A stretch of 64,000 bases of DNA, from assembly GCA_963691815.1 (NCBI GenBank), contig OY829648.1, positions 24,184,123-24,248,122 on the forward strand, read 5' to 3'. Below the pieces are notes generated by a model that searched no databases, was not told the DNA's origin, and worked only from the letters and a program-made list of their open reading frames with translations. The stretch comes from Echiichthys vipera (Eukaryota > Chordata > Actinopteri > Perciformes > Trachinidae). Shown piece after piece: positions 49,279-60,065 of the stretch (position 1 is its first letter; every line of letters starts with the position of its first letter). The position numbers and the translations under genes were made by a program.

Positions 49279-50765
49279 TCATGAGTTGTTTAAATGAATG
49301 ATGCGATGTTTCCACATGTGTTTGGACAGTGCCACACAGCAGAGCACTGTGACTAGAAGAGTTGCTCCACACACAGGCGTCACCAAAGAACCATCACCGA
49401 CTGGAAAATGGACACCCACTGGGCCTCGCTACTCAAGGATACGACATATTTAAAGAGAAAAAAGAAAAGAAACAAGAGACAATTATTATCGTCAAAGGCC
49501 GAATGTTTTTTACACTAGAGATTTTTTTTTTTTAATAGAGAACCACCTGCTGATGCTGGAGTTTAACCCATGGACATGTGCTTGAATTGTCGTGTGTACA
49601 GGGCGCGTCCACAGCAGTATGAGGTTCTAAATTGTTGAGCTGTGTACCTAGAAAGAAGATTAGATTAAGTTATTTTTATCAGATACAGTTTTTATCCAGT
49701 GTTTCTGACAAAACAATAGGGAAGACCTTTTATAGTCAAGTTATTGTTGTAACTGAAAAAAATAGATAAAACATATTGTATATAGTTTCTGAGGAGAGAC
49801 ATACATGGCTACAGAATAAAAATGATCCACATACATCTTTCAGTCCGCAGCAGCAGGTCTGGAGGCGCAATGTCAACAGATGTAAATGTTTCGCCAAAAA
49901 AAGAAGGCTCGTGGTAGCGACCATGTATGGGTATTGTTACTTTTAGCAGTCTGGGAGTTGGTCCATCAGGGGTGGGAAACACATAAGAGGCAAATCCTGC
50001 CGTCTTGTGAGCAGGCACCTCTAGGTCAATGGCTGAATCTAGTAATATCTTGGAGATGAATACAAACATAATTAATACAAAAATACATAGTGTACATGAA
50101 TGTGGTTTGTAATATCTATTCCCACAAATGTGCTATGTTTTGGCTCAGCTCGTGATATATATAAGGTAAGTTTCCAAGTGTCAACCTTACCTGCCAATCA
50201 CGTCCATCACTCAAGGATGCAAGTTGGTAAGGATCAACATAGACACCTCTGGGCCATCTATGAAGCAGCAACACTTTGACCCCACTGAGCACATCAGGGC
50301 TGAGCTCAACGGAGGTTACCACCTCCCTAAAAACACACCAGAAATCCCTCACTTATTCACTCACGAGGAGCCTTGATTTGTTCCATGTTTGAAAATACAA
50401 TACCTGTGAAAACCCTTCTTGACGATCTCCACTGAAACTACTGAGGATTCAAGCCACCACTTTAGAAGACCACAGTGGTTCTCATCTATGAAAAAAACAA
50501 AACAGTATGTTTTCCTAGTCAAGAACACTCGACTCATTCCTTATGTATCACAACTGTAATAATACATTCATGGCTGACTTGAACAATTCCCTGTTGGTTT
50601 TAATTAAGCACTAAAAATATGAGGATGCCATAAAAGTGGGTTCATGGGGAACAGACAGATATTACACAATTATAAGCTAAATAATTAATGTTATAACTTA
50701 CCCTCTTCGAACAAACAATGACATGTTGATAAACAAGCCAAGACAGGAAGGAGTACAAAATACAT
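49279..50765 (-). CDS. pigx: GPI mannosyltransferase I subunit PIG-X
   Basis: ER membrane protein that binds and stabilises PIG-M, the enzyme adding the first mannose to GPI anchors. Six coding exons in transcription order: 50702-50765, 50404-50485, 50191-50326, 49835-50048, 49547-49647, 49279-49428; phases agree; 248 residues. Signal peptide MYFVLLPVLACLSTCHC; lumenal PIG-X domain with VKKGFHR, RGVYVDPYQLASL, IHGRYHEPS and PDLLLR, matching human GFHRD, AGLYVDPYELASL, VHCRYHRP and PDLLMF; then TAVDAPC, and a C-terminal helix (SLVTPVCGATLLVTVLCCVALS) with a short basic tail. The last two exons were placed by phase, and the final acceptor (CCTTGAGTAG|CGA) is weak. Divergent from cep19, as in human. 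PAK2 is the neighbour on the other side in human too. Confidence 0.93.
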
Positions 50766-51193
50766 CAAATTAGTAATGGTGAACTACAACAAGCTTTTTA
50801 CAGCCTATTTAGCTCACTAACGCTATAATGCTCTGTCTCGGGGCTCTCTTTGAATATGTTTACGGAAGAGTGTTGAAGGACCCTTTTGTAGTTCTGGGGA
50901 AGCTGTGGCGGTGCCTGACTAGAGAGAAAAAATAAACAGGTATTGCGGGAATGTTCTAAGTCCATAATTATATAAAAAGGGGGCTGCTACTAGAAATATA
51001 GTTGAATATATACATAAATACAATAACTGTGAGTAAAACAATAAGACTTTGACATATTTACTCTAAATAAAGGCAGGCGTCGGCCAAGACCGGAAGACCG
51101 ACTAATGTTAGGCACCCAGGCAACGGTAGAACTTATTATCTCTGAAGCTCCGTGGTTTGTCAAACGCCCATTGAAATTATACATAAACAGAAG
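50766..51193. promoter_or_regulatory. Shared promoter interval of pigx and cep19
   Basis: Only 428 bases separate the two divergent start codons, so both transcripts must start from this interval. I see no TATA box at a convincing place; TTTAGCTCACTAACGCTATA near 50810 is of the GCTAAC type seen at other 5' ends here. Bidirectional use is inferred from geometry. Confidence 0.6.
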
Positions 51194-52408
51194 ATGAGTT
51201 TCGAGGCAAAGCGATGCGGAGTGCAGTTCAGTCCTCCCTCTATAGTTTTAATTTATGAACACAAGGAAACTAAACATGTGCGAAAAAGAGTAATACCTGT
51301 GCGGAACTTCTCCAAATATTCTGGTAAGGCAAGAGACATGTTGCACGACTCATACATGCACACGACCTTCTTTTCTTTCCTTTTTTTAAACCATAGGGAT
51401 CCCTCAGTCCCATATATAAGTCAGTATAAGTATATAGACTTTCTCCATATGCCATTTAATGAAAATAATCCCAGTAATCCCACTGCAATTCCAGTAGTTC
51501 CTCTTCAAATCGGGACCCCTAAATCGTTACTGGCTGCTACAACTCACCCCCTCTGTAAGAGCCAATAAGAGAATCATTGAATGATAAATATTTAATTAAA
51601 AGGATTAAAGACCGCAATTTTATTTTAATTCATTATTCCCAAATGGTTTAAACTGAACAATGTATTAATGTATAAATGATAAATAAGTGTTTACGTTTTA
51701 AATTCTAATGTTATGACAGCACTGTGTAGTTATTGGATTACCAACTGGGCACACTGGCCAATGCCATTTTAACACTATGCAAACTTAAAGGATAAGAGCT
51801 TTAAAGGGGGTTCTTCATTTATATCTGATCCTGAGGCCTTGTAATGTTGAGGGCCCTATATCAAAACCTTTTTATTTCAGTTTAATATTTTGCCCACATG
51901 ATACATGTTCCTTAACATATGTTTAATTAAATGGCCGGACAGGAACAGCGATAGTATACAAGTGCGGAGGAACAGGGGGGTCAATAGGGCCCCATACCAG
52001 GTTAATCTGACCATGTGGACTTCCACAGAGAAGTCTGATGCCCTCTCCCCTTAACCTCCAGACTACAGCATGGCTACAGAAAAGATGAAGACCGACCCTC
52101 GGCACAGGGACTACCTGGAGGGTGTGTCCCAGAGCCAGCTGGAGAAGCTTCACATCATCCTGCGAGATCACATGCAAGGCTTCAGCTTGGAGCACAGCCT
52201 GGCCTCGTTCCGCCTGGACCCCGACGAGGACCTGAACAAACTGGACGATGATGAACTGGCTCGCAAGAAGGGCCAAATGGACGGACTGTTTGAGAAGAAC
52301 CGGAGGCGCAAAGATGATCCCGACTTTGTTTACAACCTAGAAATGGATTTCTCCAAGACCACTCAAGGAAAGTGCAGCTGGGACGAGGAGTCTGACGATG
52401 GATTTTAA
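51194..52408 (+). CDS. cep19: Centrosomal protein of 19 kDa
   Basis: Small centriole/ciliary-base protein that, with CEP350 and FGFR1OP, recruits the RABL2 GTPase and promotes IFT entry into cilia; mutated in a human obesity syndrome. Two coding exons: 51194-51323 and 52062-52408, phase 1 junction (TCT-G|AC), 158 residues (human about 163-167). Shared blocks: AKRCGVQFSPPSIVLIYE (human AKKCGIRFQPPAIILIYE), RVIPVRNFSKYS, YLEGVSQSQLEKL, DPDEDLNKLDDDELARKK, LFEKNRRRKDDPDFVYN, and an acidic end WDEESDDGF. The second exon holds three quarters of the protein. It converges on ing5 (1.36 kb between stops). Confidence 0.96.
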
Positions 52409-53770
52409 AACTGTTGTGTGGAATCCTTTCTCTGACCTTTCAGACCACAAATCACCGATATACTGATTCTGATACTTATCTGTGAGATAACAGCTTTTTT
52501 CAGGAAATATATTTGGCAGCTACAGTTCACATTATTAAGGGTAGACTGAATATTAAAAACAACACTCACTATAGTGCAATACAATTCAACTGCACTAAAA
52601 CTGTCCAAAATGTCCATAAAGTTAAACAGTTTCAACAAACAGTACATGTCTATGAAGGTAGAATTTGCTGCAGGAACGTCGATGTCGAACATCCGTTCAC
52701 TGTAGTTATACCAAATAAACCGGCAACTGAATGTATGTTTCCATGGTTCTGGCAACAACAAGTTTTCAAACTACCATGAATGAAATACTGCATGAATAAT
52801 AGTGAATATTTATTTGTTATAAAATACAGAATTTTTCAAAATACAAAGACTTTGGCTCTTTTATTTGTGGCTTACACCTAAGTGAGTGATATTCACAGTC
52901 AATATGAAAGAAGATGCTAAAATCATATTAAATAAAAATTTGAGTGTACACCAATAACTAAGCAATACAACAAATATATCTTTGGAAAAACCTGTCCACA
53001 AAATATTGTTTCATATCATACAAAACATATATATTTCCATATGGTCTGAAATGATGCAACATGGCAAAGTTTTAAATGACAAACGATATCATTAAACCAA
53101 GCAGTATCGCACCTCTTCAAGGGAGAATTTCATACAAAGTGCTTAAATACCTCATTCAGTTGACATAAGACACTGACTGACTGACCATTAGTACCACAAT
53201 ACATTCAAACATGTCGCAGCTTCTTTGAAAATCATTAAAGAAGGAACTTACATTGCTTTGCTTGTTTGGTTTAAGATAATCAAAACATAATTGTTTACAC
53301 TGGTATCAACTGCAGTCATTTGTGCAGTGCTGATGTATTCCCTAAGGAGGTAGCTAACTTAAAAATCGGACACAAAATTCCTTATACCACCAAAATTTGG
53401 TACGGATTAAAGGTGTTTCAATTTGTCAATTCTCAGCAGGCTGTTAATTTGTTAAAAGAAAAAAAAAAAGATCTTTATAAAATTGATATTTCAAGTATGC
53501 TAAAGCCACCATCCAAGATCTTTGAGTATGTTAGTAATGATAATATACAGTATATACACACTATATGACTTGCGAGGAAGGACTTTGATTGGTAATAATC
53601 TGAGGGTGCAGGGGCAGACAACTCTGTACTCCAAATCTGGATTAGGCCTTTAAAAAAAAGCTGTGTGACACAACATCTCTATGGAAAGTTATAGGAACTG
53701 AGATATATAGCTTTATCTATATTACACAATTAAACTACACCAAACATACATTATTAGCAAAGTAGAAATC
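52409..53770. other. Convergent 3' UTRs of cep19 and ing5
   Basis: AT-rich, no coding exon. Plus-strand AATAAA-like signals near 52925-52935 could end cep19. Inverted signals for ing5 should lie to the left of 53771 but cannot be fixed. Confidence 0.45.
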
Positions 53771-56700
53771 TCATTTTTTCTTCTTGTCTTGGGTGCACCT
53801 CGGACAAAACCTGAGAGATTTGAGGGTGGAGGGAAAATACATCATGAGATATCTGCATTAAAAATAATGATCCATTTATTAAAAAATATCATATAATATA
53901 AGTTAACAGGAACTAATTAAAAGTTCTTACCATTTTCCTTTGGGTTTTGAGGCGAGATCAACACAAGCAAAGTGAAACCACTCAATCGGACACTGAAGTA
54001 TAAAAAAAAAAAAGATGTAGTATTAATAATCTCTCAAACTGGCTCCTTTAGTAAAGAAATGTGTCAAATTTAAATTGAAGCAAAAAATAAAACACTGAAA
54101 ACGTACATCTGGGTTATCGCATCCAATCATCTCTCCATATGACACCTGATGGCACAGGCAGTATGTGGGCTCATTGGGATCGACTGGCATGTCCAAAACG
54201 TCTGATGGTTGCATCGGCAGGAGAGCGTCGCTCAGGTCTGGGCTAAAATCCAACATAATTCATAGAGCATGATTACAATTAATGAAAAAATATTAAAAGT
54301 GGGGGTAGCAATAAGTCATCGGTAATCCAAATTAAAGCTGAAGTTGGTTAACTTTCTATAAAATACGTTTTTCTCATATTTGTTGAAACTCACTATATCC
54401 TGACAGCATTATGAAATGCTACAGCACGTGACTATGACACTAAAATAAGTTTCTGAGAACGCTTTATGCAATAAACAGGCAATACAGTAATAGAATCTCA
54501 AATTATATTTTATAGGCACTGCTGACAGTTTGATCGGAGTTCATTGGCTGTCACTGACACTGGGTCAGAGACCGCTCTGCTCTGATTGGTTGTCTTAGGT
54601 CTGTTGCGGTGGAGTCTTGCAGATGCCATCAGGGGCACCCACAAAACAGCAGGTGTTTTTCACATGTCTGTCTCATCGGGCTATCAGGACATACAGACGT
54701 TTTCAGCAAATATGAGAAAAACATATTTATAAACAGGTCAACATCTTCAGCTTTAACACCAGTATTAATAATATAGGCCATTCAGGTCTGATAAGAATGT
54801 GTGGTGCAGCTTCAGGGAGGTGACCGCACCACCTGAACACACCTGTTTTTTATCTTTTTCTTTTTGGGGGAATCTTCATCAGAACCTTTCTTTGCTCTTC
54901 CTCTGGATGCACGCTTCTCTCTCAGCCCCCTGGATTCACCCTCTGTGGAAAATATTTACATTTAAAGATGTACATGAGTCTCTTTTGTGCTATGATGAAA
55001 GCCTTGATGTTAGCCAACTTACTTTTCACTGCTCTTCCTTCCGTACTTTCGTAGCCGCTCACTTCTAGTTTCTCCTTTAGCTCATTCTCAAACCGTGCCA
55101 GATCTGCATCCAGTCTGCGGATATGTTTGTCCACCTGCAGTAAAGGTATTTCGTGCAGATTAGAACCTGACTGATCCTTTAAGAAAGCCATTTAGTACAA
55201 GAAAGTTTGACGCATTTCCAACATGCTGGCATTATTAAATCTTTATAATAGTGAATCTGTTGAACAGTGACAGGAAACACATACAATTTACATGTGACCA
55301 AATACCGGTAGGTCTGTTTTGGACTGACCATTTCATACGTCTGCATCGCAAGCTGGACTTTGTCATCGCTGAACTCTTTGCACTTGCTGTAGGCATTTTG
55401 GATCTTCTGCAGATGTTCCACTCTCTGTTCTGAGGCCAGGTTCTTCACCTTTGCAATGTATTCTTCAGCCAGTTTGTCAATCTCTCCTTTCTTTTCTGCA
55501 CAACATGATTATTACAGTGTTGGAAAACCAGTATTGATTGGCACAATATTTATAAGCCTGGTAATCTAGGTCTAAAACATTTACTAATGGTTTTAAATGG
55601 TACAACGCAATAATGCTACACCCACAGGCACTGCATGACCCTATTTGTCTTGAAAATGATACTTAATTGACAACTGAAAATACCTTTTCAGAATGTTTTT
55701 CTCTTGCTTTTGGAGTGGTTTACTCCACTCGCATTGGAGTGGTTGGAGTCCACTTGTACACAAGAGGCAAAATATGTGTTTCTTTCCAATGCTTTTAATG
55801 GTTTATGTAAAGCACTTTAAATGACCTTGTTGTTAAATTGTGCTATACAAATAAACTTGAATACAAATAGAAAATGCACCAGTGTACTTAATAACAATTT
55901 GGGTGAGTCAGTTTCAGGGCACTAATACTGGATCACTGTCATAGTTTATTAGGACACTTCTCTAATCTGCGCAATTTTTAATGTTATTAGTTACACCTTT
56001 GCTTTTTTGCAATGACAAATCACGTTATCTGCCATTAAAAACATTAGATCTCTGCTCAGGTTGAAGCTGGATGGAGCTATAGTATAATTAAAACTTTATT
56101 TAACCAGGTAAGTCTCATTGAGATTATGAAATCTATTTTCCAAGGGAGCCCTGGGCAGGATAGCAGCAGTATGCATACTGGGAATGACATGAAGTCACCA
56201 AACTAGTAAAAAAAAACATCAAAGTGTAAGTTCTGCTCAGTCTGTGCACACCCACACTGACCCGAGAAGAGGTCATATCAGGCAAAATAAATTATAATAC
56301 CTGTGCAGGTAGACCATGTGTGAGCAGGGAATTCAAATCCATATAGGTTTTGGTAATTTGATAATAACTTTATGAGATTAAATGATCACCTTCAGTCCTA
56401 TTGTCCAGGTCCCGCATCAAAGTAAAGTTTCTCTGCAGCTCGCATGGTAGGTTTTCAATACCTAGAAAATAAATTGACAAGGGTGAGGGAGACCAAGACC
56501 CAGAGAGACATTGCATCCTAATGCTTCACTTAGCCCATTTATCCACATATCCATATTAATCGATGTAGTGAGCGCCCTAACCACAGCCGGCCTATAGACC
56601 TTTCAAATATGTAAACATAAACATTCTAAATGTATCCTAGTTTATTTCCTATAGCAGAAAACCTTAATGACATCAGCTGACAGGAAGTAAACAAGGACCA

Positions 56701-58076
56701 AGGCTGTTGCCTAGCAATGGAATTCTGTTGAAAAGGTCTAAACATATTCATGTTTACATTTTTGAATTGGATTGTTTAAATGTAAGGTCACTCAGAGTGC
56801 CAGCATCCCCCAACGCTGCAGCTAGATGGAGATTTTTTAATTCTGTGCTGCACACAACTTTAATGGAACGCTTCAAAACTATTTACAATATCCAATTCAG
56901 GGATTAGTACAGTTTTTAGGCAACACAAAGACATGAGGGGAGAATATGAGATTAATTAGAAACTGTTAGACATCGAACACTATAATAAAAAGTATTATGT
57001 ACAGAAATGAAAACAACATCTGAACAATGAGCTCAACATTCATAATAATAATAATAATACTTTGTATTCATATAGCGCGTTTCATGGTACTAAAAGAAAC
57101 TTTACATATAAAGAAATAAAATAAGATGAAAAAGACTTTAAATCACAGATGTCTGTGCAAAGCAATGTTGGATAAAAAAAAATATATTATATAATATTAT
57201 TAAAATAATATATAATAGTATATAATGTTTATTGTTTGCCATTGAAATGAACATAGGTGAGCTGGTTCCAGTCCACAGTATTGTTCCTGTTATTCTTCTC
57301 CTCTGTTTATATTGTTCATATATTTCTGTATTTATCTAGAATGCATTATTTCTTATTGATGCTTCTTTTATGGTTGCTTTCCACTTTGCTGCTGTAATAT
57401 GGAAATAATACAGGAATATCTCCATCTTGTCTCAGGTGTCAGAGCTTGTGCTCTACATCTTTACATGTGACGCACTTGTAGACTCCGCCCCCTCGCGTCA
57501 CTGCTAACTGTACGGGAAACGCGTTTATCAACAGGTTGCAAATATATGGCGCCTGACGTCCTGACACAAACACACACATTCCGACCAACATGGCCATCAT
57601 TTAGAAAACGTTATATTACTGGGCCTGGCGATAGCATGTATACCAACCTTATAACCCCATTGCTAGTAGGTCACCTAAGTTAGTTAGCATAGCTGCTGTG
57701 ACAGAAACTGACAGTTACAGCTAAATACAAACGGCTAACTCCGTTCATATATTTGACATGCGTCCAGCAAATTTAACTTTATTATTTTCATCCCCTGGGT
57801 GAGTTTCACACCATTAACGCAGAAACGGCCCAACTTTATACCACCACCACCGACGGCTATACCGCGATGCTAATCAGTTAGCAGTGGAGCTATCGAGCTA
57901 ACAGCTAGTTGCTAACGCGCCGTGCTGCAGTCTGTCACTCATCCAGAGCATAAAGTACTCGATACAGTCAACTAAACATCTAAGAGACGCGGTATTTCCT
58001 AAGTGTTAGCACCGGTGCAGTGTGTTCCCGGATACTCACTGTCAAGGTAATGCTCCAAGTATATCGCCGTCGCCAT
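53771..58076 (-). CDS. ing5: Inhibitor of growth protein 5
   Basis: Chromatin reader that brings HBO1 and MOZ/MORF histone acetyltransferase complexes to H3K4me3. Eight coding exons in transcription order: 58040-58076, 56390-56461, 55329-55495, 55023-55134, 54843-54942, 54107-54242, 53931-53992, 53771-53810; phases agree; 241 residues (human 240). N-terminal ING coiled-coil domain: MATAIYLEHYLDSIENLPCE, EQRVEHLQKIQNAYSKCKEF, VDKHIRRLDADLARFE. A basic nuclear-localisation stretch KKKKIKN follows, then a C4HC3 PHD finger (about 189-236; CLCHQVSYGEMIGCDNPDC, WFHFACVDL, WFCPRC) and a Lys-rich end. RVEHLQKIQNAYSKC separates ING5 from ING4. The exon 3 donor is GTCAGT, a less common form. Paralogue (a/b) not resolved. 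A MITE lies in intron 5. Divergent from plekhb2. Confidence 0.96.
54332..54756. mobile_element. 425-bp MITE in ing5 intron 5
   Basis: Left end TTAAAGCTGAAGTTGGTTAA and the inverse of the right end TTAAAGCTGAAGATGTTGAC continue alike for about 55 bases (both reach GTTTTTCTCATATTTG). No coding potential. The TTA/TAA at the ends could be a PIF/Harbinger-type target; not certain. Confidence 0.75.
56609..56740. repeat. Dispersed repeat, copy B (pair with 5036-5170)
   Basis: See 5036-5170: the same ordered blocks with about one difference in eight bases. Located in ing5 intron 1. Confidence 0.75.
57040..57235. repeat. SINE-tail-like fragment with (AAT)n and AT-rich flank
   Basis: An (ATA)n run is followed by CTTTGTATTCATATAGCGCG, the inverse of a retroposon tail ending ...GCGCTATATAAATA, then AT-rich text to 57235. 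In ing5 intron 1. Confidence 0.4.
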
Positions 58077-59400
58077 TTCAGATTAGCTCTGTAGCTGTGG
58101 TCGTGAGCTCTCCCTGACTGTTGGCCGGAGAGTTTGTTCGGCTTGTTTTATAACCCGGGGTCGCCCGTCGGTCAGTGGCTTGGACACTAGATTCCACCTG
58201 CAGTCAAAGGCTTCTCTGGACGGTAGTGAAACGACTACACGCAGAATCAGTTTCCCTCCAGCACACACACAACACACACCCACCCACACGCACTCTGGAG
58301 TCGCACAACTTTTCTGCGTGTGTGCTTGTGTGCATGCGCAGCGGGGATAGCGGTATCATGTGCAACTCTCCTGCTGCACAAACCGACTAAAACTGTCCTC
58401 AGATCAATAATTCACCTCAGTAATGATATTAATATGTCGTTTTTTAAGATATCCACTCCTACACTGCTTACTACTGTTAATACACCGTATTCGCTTGATC
58501 CAAATAGAGACAGCGGCCCCCTCTCAGTGTACTTTACTCGGCTGAGAGGATACCTCTGTCACCAAAACAGAAAAAAAATAGATCCGCATATCCAAAACAT
58601 CTATATTGTAATCATGTGATGGCTAAGTAACGCATTAAGGCCAGCTCAGAGACCAACAAGCGCGCCCTCGCTGCGTTTGCTCGCACTTTCCACGGCTGTC
58701 AGCTGATAGGTTACGTCATTCAAAACAAACGCCGCCCTCCCCAAAGAGAGTGAACGGACGCGAGGATGCACCGTGGGCGAAGCGAAGGACACTTCAAACT
58801 TAACATGATGCATTGTCAAAAACGATTGGATTATTTAGGCATTTTAAATGTTCTCCTTTAGTTCAGCAGACCCCATACGTTTTTTGTCTTTGTTATTCAT
58901 TCCTTTTTCTACGTTTACTGTTTTTAAATTTACATTTTATATTTGTACATTTGTTTTTACACTGGCATGTTGTTTTTATCTTTTAGTATAGCTCTTATTT
59001 GTTTTACCTTATCTTAGACATTGTTTTTATTGCCCTTTCTTATTGTTAATTTGAATGATTTATGCTGTTTTTATCAATACTGATAGCACTTGACTCTGTA
59101 TGTTGTGCAGCACTTTGGGCAACTAAGGTTTTTTTTTTTAAATGTGCTATATAAATCACTTTTGAGTTGAGTATGTTATGATTAATATTTCTACATTTAG
59201 AAATACATGTTTGTTATTGTGTATAGCTCTGGAACATGTAAGCAAAGTAATGTTTGTATTCAATCATTTTCAATATATATATATATATATATACCTGTAT
59301 ACATAAATGAAAGCCTATGGTAGCGCAGATACCGCCCGTGTGCAGGCCGTGTCCTCTCGGGTTATCGTTCAGGCTATTTGACTCCAACAAGAGCATCGCC
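58077..59400. other. Region between divergent ing5 and plekhb2 starts
   Basis: Contains the ing5 5' UTR and promoter (58077-58330, CpG-containing), a retroposon tail at 59100-59165 (GTGCTATATAAATCACTTTTG) and an (AT)n run at 59275-59293. No additional gene recognised. Confidence 0.4.
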
Positions 59401-59480
59401 TTTTTTTGAACATCTCACTTCCGTGTTTGCTGTCTCCTCACGAAAGACTTCTTCTGTTCATAAAACATACAACTAATCAA
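59401..59480 (+). other. Probable 5' non-coding exon of plekhb2
   Basis: Ends in a strong donor (ATCAA|GTAAGTAA) at 59481, 585 bases before the coding start and preceded by promoter-like sequence. Left edge arbitrary. Confidence 0.45.
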
Positions 59481-60065
59481 GTAAGTAACTGAATTACGCT
59501 CTGTCTTTATCAAATAATGTTGTAATGTCTATAATACTCTTTTCCTCCGTTGTGGTGAAAGCGGTGTCTCTGTAGCCAACAGTGAACACTGCAGTAGTGG
59601 GCCAGCTAGCTCCTGACATGTTTACACAAACAACGGTAGTTTACGTTAGCTAACTTCCACTGCTTTTGTTATCAGAGAAGAAACACGTAGATAAGATAAA
59701 CGGGGTTATTGCGCTTCCTGTCACATCTCCAGCACTCAACACTATCTCCAGTTCTACTTGTATTAATAATAAATGAGGATGACCTGTTCACAAGTGGCCT
59801 GTTGTTGTTACTGAAGTCATCTGTAACCGTTAGTTTCGCGAGCTAAGGTGCCATGGCAACCAACATATCTGACCCACTTGTTTAGAAATTGACAGTATGG
59901 CACTAACGGTTATCTAACCTTAGCTCCTGCTGATTATCTAATTATTAACCACATGGTGTCAAACGTTTCTGTGCACCAGCTCACTTATGGCAAAGTCACA
60001 ACTCGTGATAAGCTTAATATGTGAAACTGTGTGTGTGTGTGTGTGTTTCAGGTGTCACCTGTGAG

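Noticed and set aside
51923..52276. 117-codon minus-strand frame
   Set aside because: Antisense shadow of cep19 exon 2.
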